DNA from: Actimicrobium antarcticum | Lineage (GTDB): Bacteria; Pseudomonadota; Gammaproteobacteria; Burkholderiales; Burkholderiaceae_D | Direction of reading: 5' to 3' | DNA: 64,000 bases | Assembly (NCBI RefSeq): GCF_039536745.1 | Contig: NZ_BAAAZE010000002.1 | Location: 110,587-174,586, forward strand | In this document: positions 1 to 8,737 of the stretch, piece by piece | Position numbering within the stretch: the first letter of the stretch is position 1 | Layout: each line of letters begins with the position of its first letter | Program-made: the position numbers and the translations under genes | Notes under the pieces: model-generated | What the model was told of the DNA's origin: nothing | The model's database searches: none | The model's input: only the letters and a program-made list of their open reading frames with translations

Positions 1-1
1 C

Positions 2-793
2 GTCAGCGGCCAGCGCTTCAGGCGACCGATGGGACAACTCAAGGGCGAGGCCGCCGCGCCGGTGCTGGGCCCGACGCAGCGGCTGGACTACGAGCTTGAA
101 CTCGGCTTTTTCGCCGGCACAGGAAATGCGCTGGGCGAGTCGATCCCAATCGGTCAGGCCGAACAGCACCTGTTCGGTGTCTGCCTGTTCAACGACTGGT
201 CGGCGCGCGACATCCAGGCCTGGGAGTACCAGCCGCTCGGACCCTTCCTTGCGAAGAATTTTGCCTCGACGGTGTCGCCGTGGATCGTGACGATGGAGGC
301 GCTGGCGCCATTTCGCGCGGCACCCTTCGAGCGCCCGGCCGGCGATCCGCAGCCCTTGCCTTATCTGGATAGCGCAGCCAATCGCGAAAGTGGCGCGCTC
401 GACATCAACCTGGAGGTCTGGCTGCAGACCGCCAAAATGCGCGCGGCCGGCGAGGGGGCGGTACGCCTGACGCGCGGCAATGCCAGGCAAGCGGCCTACT
501 GGACACCGGCACAACTCATCACGCACCACACGGTCAATGGCTGCAACCTGCAGCCGGGCGACCTGCTGGGGTCGGGCACGCTGTCCGGGCCAGAATCCGA
601 TCAGGCGGGGTCGTTGCTGGAACTCACGCTGGGTGGCAAACAGCCGATTACCTTGCCCAATGGCGAGCGCCATGCTTTCCTGCAAGATGGCGATACGCTG
701 ACCATGCGTGGCTGGTGCGAACGTGCAGGTGCCGCGCGCATCGGGCTGGGAGAGGTCAGCGGGACGGTACTGCCGAATGCGAGTCCACTCTGA
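2..793 (+). CDS. fahA: Fumarylacetoacetase, C-terminal part (5' end outside window)
   Basis: Last step of tyrosine/homogentisate breakdown: hydrolysis of fumarylacetoacetate to fumarate and acetoacetate in the cytosol. The reading frame is open from base 2, and the upstream residues VSGQRFRRPMGQ read as family sequence, so the ATG at 29 is internal and the gene is cut by the window edge. The DYELELGFF segment carries the two glutamates and NDWSARDIQ the aspartate expected as metal ligands of the FAH fold. LGPFLAKNF and the GDLLGSGTLSGP stretch are also typical of the family. The gene for maleylacetoacetate isomerase, the preceding enzyme of the pathway, follows after 10 bases, so they form an operon; homogentisate dioxygenase probably lies upstream outside the window. 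Confident call. Confidence 0.95.
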   Translation, partial: VSGQRFRRPMGQLKGEAAAPVLGPTQRLDYELELGFFAGTGNALGESIPIGQAEQHLFGVCLFNDWSARDIQAWEYQPLGPFLAKNFASTVSPWIVTMEALAPFRAAPFERPAGDPQPLPYLDSAANRESGALDINLEVWLQTAKMRAAGEGAVRLTRGNARQAAYWTPAQLITHHTVNGCNLQPGDLLGSGTLSGPESDQAGSLLELTLGGKQPITLPNGERHAFLQDGDTLTMRGWCERAGAARIGLGEVSGTVLPNASPL

Positions 794-803
794 AAGCGAT
801 CTT

Positions 804-1445
804 ATGCTCAAGCTTCATACTTACTTTCGCAGTTCAGCGTCGTTTCGCGTTCGCATCGCCCTGAACCTCAAGGGTCTGGCCTACGACACGATTCCGGTGC
901 ATTTGCTGGCTGACGGCGGGCAGCAAAAACGCCCGCAATTCCGCAGCCTCAATCCGATGGGGCTGGTGCCCGTGCTGCAGGACGGGCCGGAGACCGTGAC
1001 CCAATCGCTGGCCATCATCGAATACCTGGAGGAACTGCATCCCGAGCCGACCCTGCTTGGCCGATCGACCGGCGAACGCGCCCGCATCCGCGCCGTCGCG
1101 CTGGATATCGCCTGCGAGATTCATCCGCTCAACAACCTGCGCGTGCTGAACTTTCTGGTGGACGAATTCGGGTTCACGACCGAGCAGAAGAAGCGCTGGT
1201 ACCAGCATTGGGTGGAAACCGGGCTGGCCGCTGTTGAGGCGACCTTAATGCAGCATTCCACCGACTTCTGCATTGGCGACACGCCGACACTGGCTGACTG
1301 CTGTCTGGTGCCGCAGGTTTTCAACGCCATGCGCTTCGACTGCAATCTGGCGCATGTCCCCAGGGTGGTGGCCATTCACGACCACTGCATGACGCTCGAC
1401 GCCTTTCGCCGCGCTGCACCGGGCGATCAACCCGACGCGGCCTAG
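804..1445 (+). CDS. maiA: Maleylacetoacetate isomerase (zeta-class GST)
   Basis: Glutathione-dependent cis-trans isomerisation of maleylacetoacetate to fumarylacetoacetate, feeding FahA. The protein has 213 residues, normal for the family. The N-terminal thioredoxin-like domain starts with the zeta-class motif YFRSSASFRVRIALNLKGL (the catalytic Ser pair kept, the usual Cys replaced by Ala as in many bacterial members). NPMGLVPVLQDG and QSLAIIEYLEE form the glutathione site, and the C-terminal all-helical domain includes GDTPTLADCCLVPQ. The reading frame is open further upstream, but the ATG at 804 gives the family N-terminus and follows the fahA stop by 10 bases. The strand switch downstream is marked by two hairpins. 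Confidence 0.95.
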   Translation: MLKLHTYFRSSASFRVRIALNLKGLAYDTIPVHLLADGGQQKRPQFRSLNPMGLVPVLQDGPETVTQSLAIIEYLEELHPEPTLLGRSTGERARIRAVALDIACEIHPLNNLRVLNFLVDEFGFTTEQKKRWYQHWVETGLAAVEATLMQHSTDFCIGDTPTLADCCLVPQVFNAMRFDCNLAHVPRVVAIHDHCMTLDAFRRAAPGDQPDAA

Positions 1446-1446
1446 C

Positions 1447-1540
1447 GGCTCGCCGCTGGCGAGCCCGAGTACGTGCCCGACCGGCACGGCATGCCGTTAC
1501 CGTGAAGACGCCGAGTACCAGGTGTCTGTCGCCAGACACC
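1447..1540. terminator. Two hairpins between convergent genes
   Basis: The gap between maiA and the convergent giant gene has two perfect inverted repeats: GGCTCGC/GCGAGCC at 1447-1465 and GGTGTCTG/CAGACACC with a TCGC loop at 1521-1540. Neither is followed by a T-run on either strand, so they are either weak bidirectional terminators or REP-like elements. The same gap holds no credible gene. Confidence 0.45.
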
Positions 1541-1587
1541 GTGGTGGTGCAGTGGACGTTCGACCCGGATGCAATGTCCTGTCCGTC

Positions 1588-4500
1588 TTACCCTTTGCTC
1601 AGAAACGATGCCAGCGAGCCCAGCAGCGTCGCGCCATCCACGCCGTCCGGATCAGCCACATCCAGAGAAGCCGGCAGCACATCCGGATTGTTGCCGTCCC
1701 AGAGCGGTTTGATATCGCCCAGTCCGCCTTGCTCCAGCAGGTTGCGCACCACACTGAAGGCGCTGCGCGGATGTTCCAGCGCGACCCATTCGGCGCTCGC
1801 ACCCAGAGGCCCGGTGGCCACCGGAATGCCCAGTCGCGTGGCCATCAGCGTACGCCGGAAATCACGCAGCTTTTTTGAGTAGCCCTCATCGATGACCCGG
1901 TCGAACGACACCAGATCCGCTGCGCCGTCAAAGGTCATGCCGCGCCGCCGAAAATGGCTGGTGCCGACCAGGCTGTAGACATCATCGACCACGATCACCG
2001 ACGAGCGCATCGCCGTGTAGCGTCCGGGAAAACCGACCGGATGACAGACCACCAGCCGGCTGCGCAACGCCAGCGGAAATGCCGCGACCAGATTCTTGCG
2101 TGCGGCCAGCGCCTGCTGCACGAAGGTCTCGAAATTCATCGGCGGCGGGCTTGGTGCAAAGTCGGTTTCGCGTGGCAGGACGATCACCACGCGCAAGCCC
2201 TTGTGGGCGGTCATGCGGTCGATGATGACCTGGGCCAGATCCAGCGCGTGTTTTTGTGGTGCGGCCGGGACCGCCGTGCGGGCGAATTGCGCACCTTCGA
2301 GATAGATCAGTTCGCGCGCTTCGCCTAGCGCCCGGCGCAGTGACCAGAGCGCATCGCGCCGGCCGTTTTTGGCCACGAAAAATTCACGCCGCACCTGCGC
2401 CAGCAAGCGATCGCCATTGACCAGATTGATGGTGGGCGGCGTGCCACCCGGATTGATTGCGTTGCTGATGAAGTTGACGATGTCCTGCACCGACGTGGGG
2501 CTGGCGAAGGCGCTCTCGGGTGCCAGCGACAGCTCCGGATTTTCGCAAATCCCGGCCACGGTTTGCAGTGCCGCACCCATGCCGGTGCCGGCGTTCGGCG
2601 CGGCATCGGTGGCCGCTGTCACGGGTTCATTCATCGTGTTGCCGGCACCGAATACCAGCCAGCCATCCAGCAGCACCGGCGCACCCGGAAATGGAATCGG
2701 CGGTTTGGCGCGGCGCAACGCATGCCAGGCAAAGTCATACGCCAGCGCACCACTCACGCTGGCCCCGGCGGCATGCACGTCGGGACCGGCCGGATTGCCG
2801 GGATTGCCGGTCTGGTGCGCTGCCGAGCGCGATTCCGGCATCCAGCGCGCGCCGGTCACGACTGCCTGCCAGGACAGCGCGCCATTGGTGGCAGTCGCAT
2901 CCGGAATGCCGGCGGCCACCACCGTTTCAAACCGCGCCATCAACGGCAGGCGCGGGCCGGTACGGGGGACGCTTTCCGAGGCCAGCCCGCGCGAGATGGC
3001 GGCCAGCGTGCCGCCGCCAACCGGTACCACGCTGCGCGGCAAACCGAACAGCGGCACCGCGCACCAGCCCTGCATCGATGGCGGCACCAGCGGCAGGCGG
3101 TCGATGCCGCCGAAGGCATTGACGACCGCTGTGCCGCCGCCGGTCAGCGTCACGCGCAGGCCGCTCCACAGCCGACGCGTGCCCATGCGCGGCGTGATGA
3201 CGATATCGACATCCAGCGCCGCACCGGCCGGATGCGGATCGCCGGCGCCGAGCCCGAGCGGATTGACCAGCAGGATGTGCAGCGCGCTCACGCCATCGGC
3301 TAGTGCTGCGCCGCCATCACCGCGCACGAACGACGGCTGGTTGCCAATGCTCTCGATCTCGATGAAGCGTCGGGTATAGATGCGCACGTGGGCGTCTTTG
3401 GGCGTGGCCGCGGCAGGAATCGTGAACAGCACGTCGAGCGACGGCAGCGGCAGCCATTGCGCCGTCGCGCCAGTGGCCGGCGAGACATTGACCGCTGCGC
3501 CAGGGGCACCCGCCGCCGCCGGAAAACCCGGCCAGCCGACCGTGGTGCCGGGCGCCGGAAGTGGCGGCAAACCGACCGCGGCAAAGGCCGGCGAACAGGC
3601 CATCACCATGCCGCTGCCCGCCGCCGCAAACCGTGCCAGCACGCCGTCGACCTGCGCCAGTGTTGCGACCCCATCGACGGCATAACTGATCGCAATCCGG
3701 TCGCGTACCGGCGGCAGGATGTCGGTCGGGGTATTGGCGTCATCGCCGGGGATCGCATTGCGTGTGGTCTCCAGCCGGTTGCCCAGCAGATGCCAGTCGG
3801 GGTCGACCACGACGACCCGCAGGAACTGGCGCGGCAGTACCGGGGCGGCGGTGGTGGCAAACGGTGGCGCTGTCAGTGCGGCGGGCAGGACGGGCAACGC
3901 CAGCGGCGTGCGTGACAGGGTGCCGCGTGTCGCAAAACCGAATCGCAACTTGCCGCCATCGCCGGCATCGGCGGCGATGGTCTGGTTCGCGGCCAGCATC
4001 GCGTAGCCGGTGCCGTGATCGACCGGATTCGTGGTCGCTGGCGCGCCCGGTGTGACCAGGTTCAGGAAATGCGTGTTCAGTGTCTTGCGGTACAGGTTGC
4101 CATGCAGGTCGGCGAACTGCACCAGGTTGCCGGTCGCCAGTGCGCTGATCGGTGTCAGCCCGCCGGCGTCACCGGTGGCCCCGGTCGCCCTGGCATACAA
4201 CAGGCCGGGCAATGCGCTGACCAGATCGGCAAACATCGCCGCCACCGCCACCGGGCAAATGATCAGCCCACGGCTGTCATGGAACGACACCACCACCGGT
4301 GCCGGCAGCGGCGTGCCGAGCGGCGCCGGCACCGGGTCGCCGGCTTCGATGCGGCGCGGGGTCTCGTTGGGCAAGCCGCCCAGCCGCAGCAGCATCGTCA
4401 CCGGCAACGGATGGACCAGTTGCACGGCCGGTGCATAGCGTGCGCTGGCCAGCCGGAACAGGCGTTGCGCCGCATGCGGATGCAGGCAAATCACGCCGCA

Positions 4501-4746
4501 GGCCGCGTCGATCGGCAAGCCCTGCGCGTCGGTGTAGTCGTGTCCGTGCGGCAGCCAGGTCAGCAGGCCCAGGAACGGACTGGCCAGCTGGGTGACCGAC
4601 AGCGTGAGTGCGGCGGCATTGAAGCCCGGCAGCGCATTGGCGGACCAGCGCGGTGCCAGCAACAGCGCGGTCAGTCCGAGCGATTCGAGCCCGTCGCTTT
4701 GCAAGCGGTTCTGGGCCTGGGCGGTAGTGAACTGGGTGATGTTCAT
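1588..4746 (-). CDS. Giant protein C of the three-gene operon; degenerate phospholipase D-like C-terminal region
   Basis: 1052 residues, last gene of the 15960-to-1588 operon, 55 bases after gene B. I do not recognise the first ~780 residues, which are Pro/Ala/Gly-rich with no signal peptide or clear membrane helix. Residues ~800-975 look like one half of a phospholipase D fold: a YLEGAQF segment, RVVIVLPRE, then VIVVDDVYSLVGTSHFRRRG, which aligns with the second HKD motif (IVDD, Gly-Ser-x-Asn, Arg). However, the His and Lys of HxKxxxxD are replaced (RSS before VIVVDD), so it is probably not catalytic. The start ATG at 4746 has AGGA about 7 bases upstream. PLD assignment is inference from motif shape; the role is unknown. 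Confidence 0.75.
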   Translation of the reverse strand: MNITQFTTAQAQNRLQSDGLESLGLTALLLAPRWSANALPGFNAAALTLSVTQLASPFLGLLTWLPHGHDYTDAQGLPIDAACGVICLHPHAAQRLFRLASARYAPAVQLVHPLPVTMLLRLGGLPNETPRRIEAGDPVPAPLGTPLPAPVVVSFHDSRGLIICPVAVAAMFADLVSALPGLLYARATGATGDAGGLTPISALATGNLVQFADLHGNLYRKTLNTHFLNLVTPGAPATTNPVDHGTGYAMLAANQTIAADAGDGGKLRFGFATRGTLSRTPLALPVLPAALTAPPFATTAAPVLPRQFLRVVVVDPDWHLLGNRLETTRNAIPGDDANTPTDILPPVRDRIAISYAVDGVATLAQVDGVLARFAAAGSGMVMACSPAFAAVGLPPLPAPGTTVGWPGFPAAAGAPGAAVNVSPATGATAQWLPLPSLDVLFTIPAAATPKDAHVRIYTRRFIEIESIGNQPSFVRGDGGAALADGVSALHILLVNPLGLGAGDPHPAGAALDVDIVITPRMGTRRLWSGLRVTLTGGGTAVVNAFGGIDRLPLVPPSMQGWCAVPLFGLPRSVVPVGGGTLAAISRGLASESVPRTGPRLPLMARFETVVAAGIPDATATNGALSWQAVVTGARWMPESRSAAHQTGNPGNPAGPDVHAAGASVSGALAYDFAWHALRRAKPPIPFPGAPVLLDGWLVFGAGNTMNEPVTAATDAAPNAGTGMGAALQTVAGICENPELSLAPESAFASPTSVQDIVNFISNAINPGGTPPTINLVNGDRLLAQVRREFFVAKNGRRDALWSLRRALGEARELIYLEGAQFARTAVPAAPQKHALDLAQVIIDRMTAHKGLRVVIVLPRETDFAPSPPPMNFETFVQQALAARKNLVAAFPLALRSRLVVCHPVGFPGRYTAMRSSVIVVDDVYSLVGTSHFRRRGMTFDGAADLVSFDRVIDEGYSKKLRDFRRTLMATRLGIPVATGPLGASAEWVALEHPRSAFSVVRNLLEQGGLGDIKPLWDGNNPDVLPASLDVADPDGVDGATLLGSLASFLSKG

Positions 4747-4801
4747 CGGGCATCCTGATCAAAAGTGGCGCACCGGCGCGGGCTGCTGCAAAGGGTCTCG
4801 G

Positions 4802-7800
4802 TCACGTCATCACCTGCTCGGCAAAGCGTCCGTCGGGCGCGGTGATGCGCACCGTGATGCTGCTGGCCTTGCCGTTATAAATCAGGCTGTAACTGGTGCT
4901 GCCATGGACGCTGTTCTGGCGTTCGAGTTTCCAGGGATGCGCGGGCGTCGGTGCGGGTGCGCTGCCGGACAACGGGATGTCGCTCAGTGCTGCCTCGATC
5001 GTGATGGACTTGGTACCGGCGGGGCCGATCTCGATGCCACCGATGCCAGCGATCGCACCGATCCCAGCCCCGCCCAGGCTGATTTCCTCGACCAGCGGTT
5101 TGTGCAAAATCGCTGCCACCGAGCCGCGCGACGTGCCGGCCGCCGTCAACGCCGCGCGTCCCATCAGTTGCGGCCTCGGCCGGATCACTGGCTGTACTGG
5201 CGGCACCGGCAACACCGGTTGCGGGCCGATCACTTTGCCAGGCAGTTTCAGCGTGATGCGAATGCGGTAGCTGCCGCCAGCGCGCGGCCCCGGCGGTGCC
5301 GTCGAGCGCCAGTTGGCATTGATGCCCATGCCGACATGAATCAGCTGCAGGTCCAGCACATCCGGCAGCGGATCGACCGGACCGGCGGCGATCGTGATGC
5401 TCTGTTCGGTCATGCGACCGAGCGGATCGGCCAGCCGCACGATACAGCCGATCTGATCATCGACCGAACCACGCTTGAGCAGTACCGCATAGCGCGCGGG
5501 TACGGCCGGCAACAGGCTGTCGCGCCACAGGCCGGTGCCCGCCGGTGCCACGGTGTCAATGGCGTCCAGTGTCTGCAGGGTCTGCAACAAGGTCGCTTGC
5601 GTGGCCTTCGACGGACCGTTCAGCACCGCGGCAGTGACACCGAGCTTGTGCGGCCCGAGTGCGGTGACGGCAATCGGCGCGCTGCTGGTGAAGTGCAGCA
5701 GCACATCCTGCAGCGGACCACCGGACCATTCGGCACTGATCGCCGACAGGTTGGGCGGGCCATCCGGCGGGATTACCAGCGACATCGCATTCGATGGCGG
5801 TGAGCGTCCCGGTAACAGCGCGCGGTCGTCATCCTTGTGGGCCCAGGCCACGGCGCGATACCAGAGTTTTTTCCAGGAACCGTCCGGGTTGTCGGTGCCG
5901 CTTGCGCTGTCCAGTGCAGCTGGATCGGCGGGGTGGGGCGTGACTGTCCAGCTGCCGGCCGTGGCGGCAATCGTCGCCACCGGCGGCCCCATCGTATCGA
6001 GTTGCATGGCGGCGGCTTCGACCCGTGTCCGATAGAGTTCGTAGCGGCTGACGGCAGCACCGGGCTGGCTGGTCAGGTCGACGTGGACGGCAAATTTCGG
6101 CAGGCCTGCAGGTCGGTCGACGCGGCGGATTTCAAGCCGGGGCGCGGCCGGACTGACGATGCCGGCGGCGGCGATGGCGAGGATGCGTTCTTCCGCTTCG
6201 GCTGCCGTTGGCCAGGCCGATTCGATGTTGCCGGCGTTGACCGCGACCATCGTGTAGAGATGGATTTCCCGCGTGCCGCGCGGCAGGATCAGGTCGGTGG
6301 TGGTGACCTTCAGCGCTTCGGTATTGAGTCGGGTAAACACGTGGCGGTGCGTGTCGATGGCCAGCAGCCCGCGCAGTACGGCCAGCCGTTCGGTGTAGGT
6401 CCGGGTGGGGTCCGGTGCGGGCGGCGTGGTCGTGCCACCGGCGGCACTGACGGCGCCGAGGATGGCGCTTTCGGTCGAGTGATACACAAAATAGCCGACC
6501 GCACCGCTACTGGCCGCCCACGCGACCCGTGCATGGTGTTCGCCACGGGCATCGGCCAGGCTGGCCCGCTGCACCAGTTCGGGGGGTGCCGGGATCGGTG
6601 GAATCGGGTCGGAGGCATACGCCACGTTCGGACCGGGTTCGATGGCAGAACCCGACACCAGCGGCGCCAGCCAGGCGCTGGTTCGCAGTGGTGCGGCACG
6701 TTCCTGCACGCGCGACCAGAGCGCAACACCGACGTGACCGACGCTGCTGTAGTCCAGGCTGAAACCGCTGATCGTGATCTTGTAACGGCGCACATCGTCC
6801 TCGCCAACCGGCCCCGGCGTGACCGGATGGCCGTCGATGTCGAAGTAATCGACGCTGACATTGGCGGGCAATGCCGTGGCACTGTCACCGGAAAAATTGA
6901 TCAGCAAGGGCGCGCCCGGCACCGCTGCCATCGATGAATGGATACCGGCCGGCAGCGACAGGTCGGGCGGCGGGGTTGACGAGCGCTGTGGTGCGGCAAA
7001 CAGGCGGCAGCGCAGTTCGATGTTGTTGGGACGCCGTACTTGCCAGTCCCAGGCCAGTTCGATGGTCAGCGTGCCGGGACAGATGCGCCCCGACCCCGGC
7101 ACCGCGGCGTCGAGCGCGCATTTCAGGATGCGCGGCCGGTCCGGTGCCGGTTGCATGTCGGTGTAGTCGACCGTGCCCCAGTGCGACCAGAGTCCCCAGA
7201 TATCCTGCAACGCGATGCCGTAGCGTTGCGCCAGACCGGCGGCGCTCATCGGCAGCGTCAGGCCGGAATCCACACCGGAGTGGCGGCCCTGCTCTTTGTC
7301 CTTGAGGTTGCGTGTCAGTGTGATCGGCGCATAGCCGCCGCTGGGCCGCTCGCGCATGATGGCGGTGGCGACCTCGGCCGCGTGCGCCGGGTTGGCGCGG
7401 GCCATTGCGAAGCTGCTGGTGGTCAGCATTTTCAGGCGTGGCAAGCGACTCCATGAGACGCGCGACGCGCTGGTCCAGGGCAGGTCGGCGGCGGCGGGCC
7501 GGTCGCGTGACTGGACCTGGGCCAGCAGGCTGGCCGGCGTGGGTGGTTGCACCGGCAGGGTCGCGCCGATGGCCAGCGCAGCCATCTCGATAGCGGCGGA
7601 CTGGCCGTCGATACCGTTGTCCCAGTTTGCCGTGACCATGAAATCGGCGAGCCGGTTGCCCTGGGTGCTGGCCATGGCAGCCACCATCCGCGTGTCGATG
7701 GGCGCAGCCGCACCGATCAGACCGGAGACTTCATACGCAGTGCCAAAACCCAATGTCAACGCCATCAGCGGATCGGAGCCCGCCGCAACGAAGGTCAGGC

Positions 7801-8737
7801 CAAGTGGCGGCAGGCGTGCCTCGGACGGATCGGACAGCGTGCCGCCGGAGCCGGTCGGGCCGGGGATGGCGATGGTGTCGCGCTGGCGCGGTTGCAGCAC
7901 CGACGCCATTTTCATGACCGGATGCAGGCGCGGCAACAGATCCTTGCGGACTTCCTTGATGAGCCCGTCGAAGTCCGGCAATTGCCAGACAGGTGCCGGA
8001 TTGAAGCCGATGCTGGCATCCCAGCCGAAGGCCGGTGCACCCCGCCGCAAACGGTCGCGCGCTGCCTCGGCCGGAGTCGTGAGTGCGCCGACCAATCCCT
8101 GTTTTTCGGCATGCCGTTCCACATCCGACCAGTCGCCCTGGTCGACCGGCAGGCCGACGATTTCGAGCTGTCGCCAGTCGTCGGCATTGGCGTAATCCAC
8201 TGCGGTCACGCCCACGAGTTTGGTGACACTGACGCCGGCATCCGAACTGATCGCCAGTGCCGAGATGGCGGTGCCGGCCAGCACCACGCCCTGGCTGCCG
8301 GTCGACACCGACGCCATGCTTTCGATGGTGTCGATACTGGCCGGCCCGTTCAGCGCGATCACGTTGGCCGCGGTACCGGCGACAGCTAGCGTCACCTGCA
8401 CATACACCATCGGTTTGCCGAACCACCAGACGATGGTGGCGCCATCCTGATTCAGATACGTAAAAAAGGTCAGTTCCCTGGCCTGCTTGAGCGACGGTTG
8501 CCGGGTCCAGACGATGAACGGTCCGCTCGGCATGCCGATGTCGGAGTGCGGTAACGACGGCGAGAGTTGCGGATTGATCGACCAGCGCAGTTGCGCGACG
8601 GTGGTGCTGTCGAGTTTGCGGCGCGGCCAGTCCTTCAGCCACTCCTGGGCAGTTTCGTCGCGCGCACGGCTGATGCGCATCCAGTCGGTGACGGCGGCTC
8701 TCGCATGGAAACGGAATGGATCGACGATGCGGGTCAT
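4802..8737 (-). CDS. Giant protein B of the three-gene operon, unknown function, FN3-like stretches
   Basis: 1311 residues, middle gene. The frame is open further upstream, but the ATG at 8737 is preceded by a strong Shine-Dalgarno (GGGAGGAAGC) and overlaps the stop of gene A as ATGA, so translation is coupled. The protein starts MTRIVDPFRF. No signal peptide or membrane span is obvious. Around residues 715-790 and 890-960 there are patterns resembling fibronectin-type III beta-sandwich modules (ARVAWAASSGAVGYFVYHST; SRYELYRTR), and the C-terminus also looks beta-rich. This suggests an extended, structural or binding protein rather than an enzyme. I cannot name a family. Confidence 0.75.
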   Translation of the reverse strand: MTRIVDPFRFHARAAVTDWMRISRARDETAQEWLKDWPRRKLDSTTVAQLRWSINPQLSPSLPHSDIGMPSGPFIVWTRQPSLKQARELTFFTYLNQDGATIVWWFGKPMVYVQVTLAVAGTAANVIALNGPASIDTIESMASVSTGSQGVVLAGTAISALAISSDAGVSVTKLVGVTAVDYANADDWRQLEIVGLPVDQGDWSDVERHAEKQGLVGALTTPAEAARDRLRRGAPAFGWDASIGFNPAPVWQLPDFDGLIKEVRKDLLPRLHPVMKMASVLQPRQRDTIAIPGPTGSGGTLSDPSEARLPPLGLTFVAAGSDPLMALTLGFGTAYEVSGLIGAAAPIDTRMVAAMASTQGNRLADFMVTANWDNGIDGQSAAIEMAALAIGATLPVQPPTPASLLAQVQSRDRPAAADLPWTSASRVSWSRLPRLKMLTTSSFAMARANPAHAAEVATAIMRERPSGGYAPITLTRNLKDKEQGRHSGVDSGLTLPMSAAGLAQRYGIALQDIWGLWSHWGTVDYTDMQPAPDRPRILKCALDAAVPGSGRICPGTLTIELAWDWQVRRPNNIELRCRLFAAPQRSSTPPPDLSLPAGIHSSMAAVPGAPLLINFSGDSATALPANVSVDYFDIDGHPVTPGPVGEDDVRRYKITISGFSLDYSSVGHVGVALWSRVQERAAPLRTSAWLAPLVSGSAIEPGPNVAYASDPIPPIPAPPELVQRASLADARGEHHARVAWAASSGAVGYFVYHSTESAILGAVSAAGGTTTPPAPDPTRTYTERLAVLRGLLAIDTHRHVFTRLNTEALKVTTTDLILPRGTREIHLYTMVAVNAGNIESAWPTAAEAEERILAIAAAGIVSPAAPRLEIRRVDRPAGLPKFAVHVDLTSQPGAAVSRYELYRTRVEAAAMQLDTMGPPVATIAATAGSWTVTPHPADPAALDSASGTDNPDGSWKKLWYRAVAWAHKDDDRALLPGRSPPSNAMSLVIPPDGPPNLSAISAEWSGGPLQDVLLHFTSSAPIAVTALGPHKLGVTAAVLNGPSKATQATLLQTLQTLDAIDTVAPAGTGLWRDSLLPAVPARYAVLLKRGSVDDQIGCIVRLADPLGRMTEQSITIAAGPVDPLPDVLDLQLIHVGMGINANWRSTAPPGPRAGGSYRIRITLKLPGKVIGPQPVLPVPPVQPVIRPRPQLMGRAALTAAGTSRGSVAAILHKPLVEEISLGGAGIGAIAGIGGIEIGPAGTKSITIEAALSDIPLSGSAPAPTPAHPWKLERQNSVHGSTSYSLIYNGKASSITVRITAPDGRFAEQVMT

